In this document: positions 1 to 7,300 of the stretch, piece by piece
Layout: each line of letters begins with the position of its first letter
Numbering within the stretch: the stretch's first letter is position 1
From: an uncultured Clostridia bacterium
GTDB lineage: Bacteria; Bacillota; Clostridia; Oscillospirales; Ruminococcaceae
Reading direction: 5' to 3'
DNA length: 21,032 nucleotides
NCBI GenBank assembly: GCA_947175045.1
Contig: CAMWLH010000003.1
Span: 1-21,032 of the forward strand
Translations under genes and position numbers: made by a program
Notes under the pieces: generated by a model
The model's input: only the letters and a program-made list of their open reading frames with translations
Told to the model about the DNA's origin: nothing
Databases searched by the model: none

Positions 1-60
1 AGCTCCGCCCGCTTCGCGGGCTGCGCTTTCAAATCGGCTTGCGAAAAATTCCTGCATCGT
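1..60 (-). repeat. Truncated copy (copy 1) of the dispersed structured intergenic repeat
   Basis: On the minus strand this stretch contains GCAGGAATTTTTC (complement of 43-55), the same entry sequence as copy 3 (complement of 4222-4235) and, up to GCAGGAATTT, as the copy upstream of gyrA. It is followed by a GC-rich hairpin GCCCGC-TTC-GCGGGC within 7-21. The copy runs off the left window edge, so its full extent and the gene it precedes are unknown. It lies downstream of the metallo-beta-lactamase-fold gene and has the same orientation as the other copies. Confidence 0.55.
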
Positions 61-92
61 TATTACGTCGCTATAACTTTTTATACAGACTG

Positions 93-113
93 AGCCGCCT
101 AACAAAGGCGGCT
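93..113 (-). terminator. Perfect 7-bp hairpin, possible weak terminator of the metallo-hydrolase gene
   Basis: AGCCGCC (93-99) and GGCGGCT (107-113) form a perfect stem around a 7-nt loop, 24 bp past the stop codon of the gene ending at 138. Neither strand has a clean U tract directly after the stem, so a terminator role is plausible but not secure. Confidence 0.35.
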
Positions 114-137
114 GATCTTTTATTCTGTTACATTTTA

Positions 138-986
138 TCAGAACTCCAGCGCTTCTCCCCCGCCGAGGTACATGATCCTGTCCCCGAGTATCTCATCCAT
201 GGTGTCGAAGCCCTTGAAGCCCGTGCAGTGGCAGGCGTATATCTTTTCCGCGCCGCTGTATTTCAGCGCACGCGCCTGGGCGGTGACGTACTCCGAGGAG
301 CAGTTGAGCGTCTTGGGATTCGCGCCGCTGAAATGAAATCCGCCGATGACCGCAAGAATGGGTATCCCGTGCCAGCGCCGCTGTACCGTTTCCAGCATAT
401 TCAGCGCCCCGCAATGGAAGCAGCCGCCTATCAGCACAAGACCCTCCGCCTTGCGCTTTTTCGGGAATATCACCGCGAAGCTCTCGTCGTCGAAATTATG
501 CGGCACGGTTTTTTTTCCGCTCATTACGCAGTAGCTTCTGTCGGGATTGATATTCTTATCGTCGAAGTCCTCGCAGCTCGCGAGATAAAAGCCCTCGCAC
601 ACCTCCGAAAAGCTGTTGAACAGCACAAGATTATCCGCGTACTTCTTGAAAAATCCCTTGCCCGCTCCCACAGACGACTTGAACAAGCCGTTCTTTTTGA
701 ACACCTCGTTCTGCGCGCCCGCGCGCAGGAAAATCTCCGCGTTTGGATTAAGCCGCATTATCCCGTCAATTCCGCCAATATGCGCCGCGTGGTTGTGGGT
801 AATTATAACGCTGTCCACCTCATCTATCGGGAGCCGCATTCTGCGGGCGTTATCCAACGCCTTTCCCGTAAGACCCGTATCAATGAGATAATTCCTGCCG
901 TTAAGCTCCACGAACAGCGACAAGCCCTCCTCAAAGAACAGCTTCTCGTCCGCCGCCGTATTTTCTATCAGACAAATTATTTTCAA
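138..986 (-). CDS. Metallo-beta-lactamase-fold hydrolase with altered HxHxDH motif
   Basis: This is a 282-residue cytoplasmic protein of the metallo-beta-lactamase superfamily, closest to the COG1237-like group annotated as dihydropterin ribofuranosylaminobenzene-phosphate synthase-like metal hydrolases. Visible hallmarks are the beta-strand LIDTG (34-38), THNHAAHIGG (63-72) with metal ligands H64, H66 and H69, GGCFHCG (187-193) with H191, GGFH (215-218), and CHCTG (252-256) with H253. The normally conserved aspartate of HxHxDH is Ala68 (codon GCG), so binding at the second metal site should be changed. The start is TTG at 986, chosen because an AAGGGTG ribosome site lies 7 nt upstream and the fold begins at once. 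No Met codon in the first 49 residues would leave the fold intact. It follows the serpin gene by 60 bp and may be cotranscribed. Substrate unknown. Confidence 0.85.
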   Translation of the reverse strand: MKIICLIENTAADEKLFFEEGLSLFVELNGRNYLIDTGLTGKALDNARRMRLPIDEVDSVIITHNHAAHIGGIDGIMRLNPNAEIFLRAGAQNEVFKKNGLFKSSVGAGKGFFKKYADNLVLFNSFSEVCEGFYLASCEDFDDKNINPDRSYCVMSGKKTVPHNFDDESFAVIFPKKRKAEGLVLIGGCFHCGALNMLETVQRRWHGIPILAVIGGFHFSGANPKTLNCSSEYVTAQARALKYSGAEKIYACHCTGFKGFDTMDEILGDRIMYLGGGEALEF

Positions 987-1046
987 TAGCTTTCACCCTT
1001 ATTTTAAAAAATTTTCCGCGCCGACATTACGCCGCAATTTTTCTTA

Positions 1047-2360
1047 TTACGGATCTGTAACCTTGCCGATAAATACTATCTGTTCCTCTTCCTCGTCGTA
1101 TATCAAAAACGCAAAGGGACGGTCAAGGTATACTTTTTTTTGTTCCCTTAATGCCCTTGCTGCGGCGAGCTCTATCGTTACCGCCGCAGCTCTGGTGCCG
1201 TACTCGTCAAGCTCCAGCTTTGTTTTTTGCAGTACCTCCGATACAAAAAGCTGCTGCTCGGAAATTCCCGAAAAATCGGCTTTATCTTTATCAAAAATAT
1301 CCCCCAGCCCCGCCGACTTAAGCAGGTCGGTCAGCGGGATATCCGTTTCAAAATTCAGCCGCGGCATTCTTGCCCGCACATCATACATATGGCTTTCGCT
1401 TTCCAGCAGAGATGGGATATCCAGCTCCTCCAGCGTAAAATCTCCCTTGTTTTTCGGAAGTATACCGATAAAGCTCATACCGTTGCGGTAGCCCGCGCCG
1501 AACGCGGTCGCCATGTCATTCTCATAATAAGCGCCAAGGCCGTTTTCCATCAGAGGCATTCTCTTTGTGCTCCCGTCGGGCAAAGTAAAGTCTTGGGTGC
1601 GATCCTCATAATAGCTCCACTCATTCCACCAGCCCGACTCAAAATAAACCGTGTTTACCAGTATCGCGACGTCGTTTTCTCCGTAATCGCCCAGCGCCTG
1701 CGGAATAAGCTCGTGAGTTTTTTCGTCTATCCAGCCGTTGACGGTGTTCAGCGTTTCCTCTTTATTGCCGAAATTCAGATTGCGTATCTCCGCGCCGAAT
1801 TTCTCCGAAATGCCGTCCCTGTATTCGGGTTTAAGCGGCAGAGTGTTATCCGCCCAGAAAGAATTGGCTATCTCAAAAAGGTTCCGATATTCCTCGCCTG
1901 CGTACTCCTGCGAGTTGTAGTTTTCCCTTACCTTTTCCATATAGCCCTGCGCGAAATCGGCGTAGCTTTCCGTGCCCAGATATCTGTCAAGCTCCGCTTT
2001 GGAGCTGCCGTCCGCTCCCGCTTCGAGAAGCCCGAGAGCCATATTCAGCGACAACGGACTGAACATACTGTTTCCCCGCTCCACGCTTATTTTGTCAAAA
2101 AGGCGTATCGAGGTTTCCATATTGTTTTCCGCTATTTCCATTTCCGCCTCCAATGTTTCAATATTTATCATCGGCTCAAGGTCTGCCGACTTGACGCTCT
2201 CGGTTTCCGAATGATCTGTTATTGCTGTAACAGGCGGCTCGGAAGCAGTCGCGGTCCGCTCCGCTGTGCTTTCGGGCGGCGGAGCGTCAAGCACGCGGTC
2301 GGAGGAGCAGGCGGTCAGCAATAACATAAAAGCTATTATCGCCAATGATACTTTTTTCAT
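1047..2360 (-). CDS. Serpin-family serine protease inhibitor, lipoprotein
   Basis: This 437-residue protein has a lipoprotein signal peptide ending in the lipobox LTAC, with Cys18 as the predicted lipidated residue. A Ser/Thr/Glu/Pro-rich linker of about 45 residues follows, then a full serpin domain from about residue 65 to the end. The reactive-centre hinge at 386-397 reads E-Y-G-T-R-A-A-A-V-T, which fits the inhibitory serpin consensus (Glu P17, Gly P15, Thr P14, small residues P12-P9). Counting 17 from P17 puts Arg402 at P1 and Ala403 at P1', predicting inhibition of trypsin-like proteases. Serpins act as suicide inhibitors; here it would be anchored on the outer face of the membrane. The ATG at 2360 has AAAGGG 8 nt upstream and starts one base after the stop codon of the DtxR-type gene, so the two are almost certainly cotranscribed. 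Confidence 0.93.
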   Translation of the reverse strand: MKKVSLAIIAFMLLLTACSSDRVLDAPPPESTAERTATASEPPVTAITDHSETESVKSADLEPMINIETLEAEMEIAENNMETSIRLFDKISVERGNSMFSPLSLNMALGLLEAGADGSSKAELDRYLGTESYADFAQGYMEKVRENYNSQEYAGEEYRNLFEIANSFWADNTLPLKPEYRDGISEKFGAEIRNLNFGNKEETLNTVNGWIDEKTHELIPQALGDYGENDVAILVNTVYFESGWWNEWSYYEDRTQDFTLPDGSTKRMPLMENGLGAYYENDMATAFGAGYRNGMSFIGILPKNKGDFTLEELDIPSLLESESHMYDVRARMPRLNFETDIPLTDLLKSAGLGDIFDKDKADFSGISEQQLFVSEVLQKTKLELDEYGTRAAAVTIELAAARALREQKKVYLDRPFAFLIYDEEEEQIVFIGKVTDP

Positions 2361-2361
2361 C

Positions 2362-2739
2362 TTAATTCCCTTTCCGCCGCACATATTCCTTTATCGCGGC
2401 GAAGCTCTCCGCGCTGAGGCAATGCTCGATACGGCAGGCGTCCTCCGCCGCGATCTCCTCGGGAACTCCCAAAGAGGTAAGCCAGCTTGTGAACAGCAAA
2501 TGCCGCTCATAGACCCGCTCCGCGATCTCCCTCCCCTTTTCCGTAAGGGTTATGTAGCCGTTCTTATCGACGCTTATGCAGCCCTCCTCGCGGAGGTTCT
2601 TCATCGCCACGCTTACCGACGGCTTGGAAAACTCCATTTCCGCGGCAATATCCACCGAACGCACCTCGCCGCTGCGATTGTGCAGTATCAGAATAGTTTC
2701 AAGATAATTTTCTTTCGATTCAAATATTCTGTCTTTCAT
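2362..2739 (-). CDS. DtxR/MntR-family metal-dependent transcriptional regulator
   Basis: This 125-residue protein has an N-terminal winged helix (about 10-70; recognition helix around FSKPSVSVAMKNL, 37-49) and a metal-binding/dimerisation domain (about 75-123). It lacks the C-terminal SH3-like domain of DtxR and IdeR. Predicted metal ligands are E14, H80, C102, E105 and H106. Cys at 102 matches the iron-type DtxR site (C102, E105, H106) rather than MntR, which has Glu there, while position 11 is Asn where MntR has Asp8 and DtxR Met10. Whether it senses iron or manganese cannot be read off. The ATG start has AAAGGA 8 nt upstream. A tandem decamer at 2752-2771 may be its operator. It forms a tight pair with the downstream serpin gene, suggesting metal-responsive control of that inhibitor. 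Confidence 0.88.
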   Translation of the reverse strand: MKDRIFESKENYLETILILHNRSGEVRSVDIAAEMEFSKPSVSVAMKNLREEGCISVDKNGYITLTEKGREIAERVYERHLLFTSWLTSLGVPEEIAAEDACRIEHCLSAESFAAIKEYVRRKGN

Positions 2740-2751
2740 TACGTTTTCCTT

Positions 2752-2771
2752 TCGGTATATATCGGTATATA
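2752..2771 (-). promoter_or_regulatory. Tandem decamer in the DtxR-type gene leader, candidate operator
   Basis: Two exact head-to-tail copies of TCGGTATATA (plus strand) abut at 2752-2761 and 2762-2771, ending 12 bp before the start codon and overlapping the region just upstream of the ribosome site. The 10-bp period equals one helical turn, as expected for two regulator molecules bound on one face. It also offers TATATA as a -10-like box. Autoregulation by the adjacent regulator is inference. Confidence 0.4.
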
Positions 2772-2790
2772 AAGGTTGACGAGAATTGGA

Positions 2791-2980
2791 TGATTTAAAA
2801 GAATTTCAAAATTCCCGCACTCACGTTCCGTTCCGCTTCGCTCCACCAAGTTTTGCGCAAACAACTACAAAATACTATAAAGAACTACACGACCGTTGCG
2901 CAAAACTTACCGACTGCGGGAACCGGTCATCGTTTGCCGTTCGGCAAACTCGACCTTTTGAAATTCTCCGGCGTGGGCGT
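2791..2980 (-). repeat. Dispersed structured intergenic repeat, copy A (upstream of the DtxR-type gene)
   Basis: This copy shares a 34-bp exact block (2791-2824) with 18134-18167 and a 23-bp exact block (2915-2937) with 18204-18226 of the copy upstream of gyrA. Read on the minus strand it shows an outer stem GAATTTCAAAA/TTTTGAAATTC and a stem GGTC/GACC enclosing the hairpin GTTTGCC-GAAC-GGCAAAC. It also has a stem TTCCCGCA/TGCGGGAA enclosing a long variable loop. In this copy the loop carries an extra perfect 13-bp inverted repeat, AAGTTTTGCGCAA (2848-2860) with its complement at 2896-2908, separated by 35 AT-rich bases. It sits in a gene-free stretch (2740-3159). Confidence 0.75.
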
Positions 2981-3080
2981 TTTGTGGCTTGGATTTATGT
3001 GCCCTTTATGCGGGGGGTATTTTGTGACTTTGATTTATATGCCCCCTTATGCGCGGACATTATGTGACCATACTTTGATA
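2976..3080. repeat. Degenerate tandem repeat of about 38-43 bp, 2.7 copies
   Basis: The plus-strand core TTTTGTGRCTTKGATTTATRTGCCC occurs at about 2980-3004 and 3019-3044, each copy followed by CTTATGC or TTTATGC. A partial, diverged third copy lies at 3055-3080 (TATGTGACC...CTTTGATA). The array adjoins repeat copy A and lies in the transcribed leader between the 3103-3131 promoter and the DtxR-type gene. No coding capacity is evident. Confidence 0.55.
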
Positions 3081-3102
3081 CAAAGATAAACCACCTTTAA
3101 AT

Positions 3103-3131
3103 ATTTTACCACATTATTTTTCATTAGTCAA
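3103..3131 (-). promoter_or_regulatory. Strong sigma-A-type promoter with long leader to the DtxR-type gene
   Basis: On the minus strand a -35 box TTGACT (3131-3126), a 17-bp spacer and an extended -10 box TGG-TAAAAT (hexamer 3108-3103) are present. Initiation near 3096 would give a leader of about 355 nt before the start codon at 2739. That leader would include the tandem repeat and structured repeat copy A. The promoter lies only about 30 bp past the stop codon of the AstE-like gene. Confidence 0.7.
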
Positions 3132-3159
3132 GTCAAAGACAAGTATAGCCCGCACTGCG

Positions 3160-4110
3160 CTAAATTTCTTCCTCGCCCATACTTAAAATGCGCGCGATAA
3201 CGCTGCCCTCGTACACTATCGGATATTCCCTCAAAGAGAAGATCAGACCGTCGGCGGGAGCAATTATTTCCTGCTCCACCGTGCCGCTTATGGGGGTTAC
3301 TATCTCGCCGATGACCGTGCCCCTCTGCACCCACATATTATGCTCCGCGGAGGGAATGAAGATACCGCTTTGCTCCGCGTGGATAACCCTTACCGACCCG
3401 TCGGTGGACACCATTGGGTGAGATACCGCATCAACCATACCTTGCCCATCAGTCCACATTCCCATGGTCGACATCAGATTAAATATCCCCGTCAGAAGCT
3501 GCGAGCAGTAGCTTTTTGTTATCCTCTGACCTACTCCCATCTCGACTACCAGCGTAGGAACTCCGTTTTTATTCAGCGTGTCCGCGAGGGAGCCCTCCCC
3601 AACCGCGTTTGAATTGTGCACCCACACGAAATCCGTGTTCAGCAGGCGGGCGTATTTCAGCAGCATATCGCTGTTATCCCTGCTTATCCTTACCTGCGGG
3701 ACTTCCCTTATAAATATATTGCTCGCGTGAATATCGATGCATATGTCCGCGCCCTTGATGTCCGCGACCAGCTTCGCCGCCACGTTCTCCGCTATCGCAC
3801 CCATATCCGACCCGGGGAACACCTTATTCATATCCAGTCCCGACATAGGCACGGCTCTTGTCACCGACTCCATTCCAAGCGGATTTATCGAGGGATAAAT
3901 ATCCACTACCCCCTTCAGCCTTGACGTGTTCGCGGTTATCCGCCTTACAAGCTCATAGCAGACATACTGACCCTCCAGCTCATCGCCGTGTATCCCCGTA
4001 ACAACAGCTATCCGCTTTCCGCTGTCCTCAACCGCCCCTTTCAGGCGGTTCTTCTTGATCGTAAGCTCCTCGTCGGCAGGCAGCTTTATCGAAACAATAT
4101 TCTCAACCAT
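3160..4110 (-). CDS. AstE/aspartoacylase-family zinc-dependent hydrolase
   Basis: This 316-residue protein belongs to the succinylglutamate desuccinylase/aspartoacylase family, a branch of the M14 carboxypeptidase fold that cleaves N-acyl amino acids or related amides. Zinc ligands are visible: H41 and E44 in GIHGDELEG (39-47) and H128 in DIHAS (126-130). The likely catalytic glutamate is E190 in VVEMG (188-192). The C-terminal 60 residues form the small beta barrel typical of the family (GTVIGEIV, then APADG). The ATG at 4110 has AAGGAG 5 nt upstream, right at the edge of repeat copy 3. It lies 209 bp below the ABC permease gene with the repeat in between, so cotranscription is uncertain. 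AstE itself belongs to arginine catabolism, but no other ast gene is near and the natural substrate is unknown. Confidence 0.87.
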   Translation of the reverse strand: MVENIVSIKLPADEELTIKKNRLKGAVEDSGKRIAVVTGIHGDELEGQYVCYELVRRITANTSRLKGVVDIYPSINPLGMESVTRAVPMSGLDMNKVFPGSDMGAIAENVAAKLVADIKGADICIDIHASNIFIREVPQVRISRDNSDMLLKYARLLNTDFVWVHNSNAVGEGSLADTLNKNGVPTLVVEMGVGQRITKSYCSQLLTGIFNLMSTMGMWTDGQGMVDAVSHPMVSTDGSVRVIHAEQSGIFIPSAEHNMWVQRGTVIGEIVTPISGTVEQEIIAPADGLIFSLREYPIVYEGSVIARILSMGEEEI

Positions 4111-4120
4111 CTTAGCTCCT

Positions 4121-4260
4121 TATTTAAAAATTTTTCCCGTACCGTGCGAGCGCGGCTCGCACTACCGCGCTGTGAAAGCTCCGTTTCGCTTCGCTGCACT
4201 ACGCTTCCACAGCTTGTTGCGGGAAAAATTCCTGCGTGGGCGAAACGTTGTTCTTTTTGG
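4121..4260 (-). repeat. Dispersed structured intergenic repeat, copy 3 (upstream of the AstE-like gene)
   Basis: On the minus strand it begins with an AAAGAACA block and CGCCCACGCAGGAATTT (complement of 4226-4242), shared exactly with the copy upstream of gyrA. It ends in TTTAAATAAGGAG, merging with the ribosome site of the next gene. The outer stem AATTTTTCCCG/CGGGAAAAATT is a perfect 11-bp inverted repeat. Inside are a second stem CTGTGAAAGC/GCTTCCACAG (one mismatch) and a perfect hairpin GTGCGAGC-GCG-GCTCGCAC (4144-4162). The inner sequence is unlike copies A and B although the termini match. Confidence 0.65.
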
Positions 4261-4319
4261 GCGCTGCTTTGCTGCGTGAGCAGAATGTTGCTTTGCAAAT
4301 GCCTTGCGTTCCGTTACTC

Positions 4320-7300
4320 CTATTCTACTGATTTCAGCGATTCCACCATGCTGATTTTTTTCAGCACTCGGGTCATTATCTGATTTACCACCAGAGAGAA
4401 CCCTACCGTTATCAGAAACGCCCAGAGGAACGACAGCGGGTGTATCTCTCTTCCGAACATTACCTCGTCTATTTCCGCGGTAACTATGACATACTCGCAC
4501 AGCGCCACTCCCAGCAGAAGTCCCGCTGCCGAGCCCATTACCGACAGTATTATATTCTCACGGAAAACATAGCTCGACACCTCTCTGTCATAGAAGCCCA
4601 GCACCTTCAGCGTCGCTATCTCGCGTATGCGCTCGGTGATGTTTACATTTATCAGATTATACAGCACCACAAACGCCAGCGCCCCCGCCGAAACTATCAG
4701 CACTATTATAACCAGATCCATTATTTTGATCGTGTCGGAAAAGCTGCTCGACGCGCCCGCGTTCATCATTACCGCCATTACCCCGTCAAGGCTCAGCATT
4801 CTTTCGCTGAACTGCGCCTGCGCCTCGTCGTCGGAGGTTATTCCGTTGGTGAAATATATCATATTATACTCGGGAGCTTCTCCGAACGTTGTCTCGTACA
4901 GCTCCTCAGTCATATATAAATAATGGCTCGCGTAATGCTCGGTTATTCCCGATACGGCGACGGAATTTCCGACCGTTTCGTCTATCATTATCGTCACGTT
5001 GTCGCCCTTTTGCACGTCAAGCAGCTTTGTCAGCTTTTCGGTGGCTACCGCGCCGTCGGTAAGCGAAATTTTCCCGCCGCTTTTGCGCTCGTGCATATCC
5101 ACCATCTCGCCGAAAATCTCCGCGTCCTCGACGCAGGTGACATAGCAATCTACCTTTGCACTGTCATGATACAGGGTATACTGCTTTATCAGCGCCCTTG
5201 TGGTGAGCGTTTCGGGGTCGTAATCCGCAAGCTCCTCATATATCTTCCGCGTTTCCGCTTCGCTCAAATCGCTGTCAAGGGCGAGATAACCGCTGTAATT
5301 GTATATCTCGTTATACTGGAGATCGACTATATCCGTAATGCTGTCCTTAAGCCCGAAGCCCGTAAGCGACAGCGCAGTACAGCCCGCTATCCCCACTACC
5401 GTCATAAACATTCTGCGCTTGTAGCGGAACAGATTTCTGCACGTTACCTTGCCGAAAAATCCGATATTGTTCCAGATAAGACCTATCTTTTCTATCAGCA
5501 CGCGCTTTCCCGCCTTGGGCGCTTTGGGGCGCATAAGCTCCGCGGGAGATTCCGCCAGAGCCTTTTTACAGCTGAAAAATACCGTAACGGCTATCGCCGC
5601 GGTCATCGCCGCCACCGAGAAAATAATATTGCCCGGCTCCAGCAGAAAGTGAACTTCTCTTATGGAATACATCATCGAATAGGCGTAAATTATTACCCCC
5701 GGGAAAATAAAACAGCCAGCCGCCGCTCCTATCAGGCTGCCAACCGCAGCCGCGGATATCGCGTAGATCATATACTGCTTCATTATCGCGCCGTTGGAGT
5801 AGCCAAGCGCCTTGAACGTACCTATATGGCTGCGCTGCTCCTCGACCATTCTCGACATTGTGGTAAGGCACACCAGCCCCGCCACCAGCAGGAAAAATAT
5901 CGGGAATATCGCCGCGATCCTTCCGATACGCTGTGAATTGCTCTCATACTCGGCATAGCCTATATTGTCCTCTCGTGTGAATATATACCACTCGGGATTT
6001 CCTGCGTCGGCGAGCTCCTGCCTTGCATCGGCGAGCTTTTGTTCCGCTTCGGCTATCTCGGTGTTGAAGGTCTCAACGCCCTCCTCATACTCCTTTAAGC
6101 CGTCCTCGTACTGCCGCTTCGCGTCCTCTATCTCAGCTAAGCCGTCGTTGTATTCCCGCAGACCGTCCTCGTACTCCGCGCGCTTTTCCGCCAGAGTAGC
6201 AGCGCCCTCGTCATACTCGCGCTGACCCTCCTCCAGCTTGTCAAAGCCCTCGTAATATTGATCGAGACCGTCGTTATATTCCGTCAGACCGTCAAGGTAG
6301 AGCTGTCTGCCCTCCTCGTAGCTCCGACGGGCTTCCTCATACTGCGCAAGACCCTCGTTATACTGCTCCCTGCCGCTGTCGATCTCCCTTTGTGCGGCGG
6401 CGAGCTGCTCCTCGCCCTGCGAAAGCTCCGCTTCTCCCGCGGCGATCTCCCGATCCCCCGCGTCCAGCGTCTGCTTTGCCTCGCCGAGCTGCGCCGCTGT
6501 GGCGTCAAGTATCGCCTTGCTTTGGTCAAGCTGCCGCTTTGCCGCTTCATACTCCGCGCGCTGCTGTATTACTATGGGATTGTCCGCGCCATATGCCGCT
6601 TCAGCCTGCAAAAGGAGCTGTTCCGCCGCCGCAAGCTGCTCCGCGCCTGTGTTATACTCCGCAAGACCCTGCTCGTACTGAGCATAGCCCGCTTCATATT
6701 CCGCCCTGCCCGACGCAAGCTCCTCTTTTGCAGCGTTCAGCTTTTCGCGGCTTTCCGCCAAAAGAGCCGCGTTTCTGTCTATTTCCGCCTGCCCGTCGTC
6801 AAGCTGCTTCAGACTTTCGTCAAGCTGCTCGCGTGCTTCGGTTAGCTGCTCCTCGCCCCGCAGGAGCTCCGCTCTGCTGTCTGCAAGCTGCGCTCCCGCG
6901 CTGTCAATTACTGCCTTATTATCCGCAAGCTCTTTCCTGCCGTCCTCCAGCTCCTTAAGAGCGTCAGCGAGGGTCTGCTCCGCTTCCTCGAGCTGCTTCG
7001 CTCCGTCGTCAAGCTCAATCTTCGCGTCGGCGAGCTCCTTTTCTCCGTCGGCTATTTTCCGCTCTGCGTCCTCAAGCTCCGTCTTTGCGTCGTCAAGCTC
7101 CTTCTGACCGTCGGCTTTGGCTTCCTCAAGCTCCTTTTCGCCGTCCTCTATCTTCTTTATCGCGTCCGCGGTGACCTCCTCGTAGCGGATATCGTTCCGC
7201 TCGGGAGCAAGCTGCTCAAGCCTTTCGGAAATGCTGTCACGCAGTTCCTCGTACTCGTCGGAATAGCTCTGCATTCCTTTCATTTTGTCCGACTTGATAT

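Noticed and set aside
987..1046. Possible minimal relic of the structured repeat between serpin and metallo-hydrolase
   Set aside because: It has a TTTTAAAAAATTTTCCG stretch resembling the copy 3 end and a weak AAAAATT/AATTTTT pairing, but the GCAGGAATTT hallmark is missing.
39..2324. Long open frames on the plus strand opposite the metallo-hydrolase and serpin genes
   Set aside because: They mirror the codon pattern of the real minus-strand genes, lack ribosome sites and family motifs, and would overlap the genes completely. The same holds for other plus-strand frames across the window.
3060..3083. Seven-codon peptide (TTG start, MYQSMVT) after AAAGGTGG in the long leader
   Set aside because: The ribosome-like site and spacing are suggestive but the start is TTG and there is no recognisable leader-peptide feature; chance is likely.
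5998..7187. Periodic DNA in the permease gene as a possible minisatellite
   Set aside because: The periodicity follows protein heptads with varied codons; no exact long DNA repeat is present, so it is a coiled-coil signature rather than a DNA repeat array.
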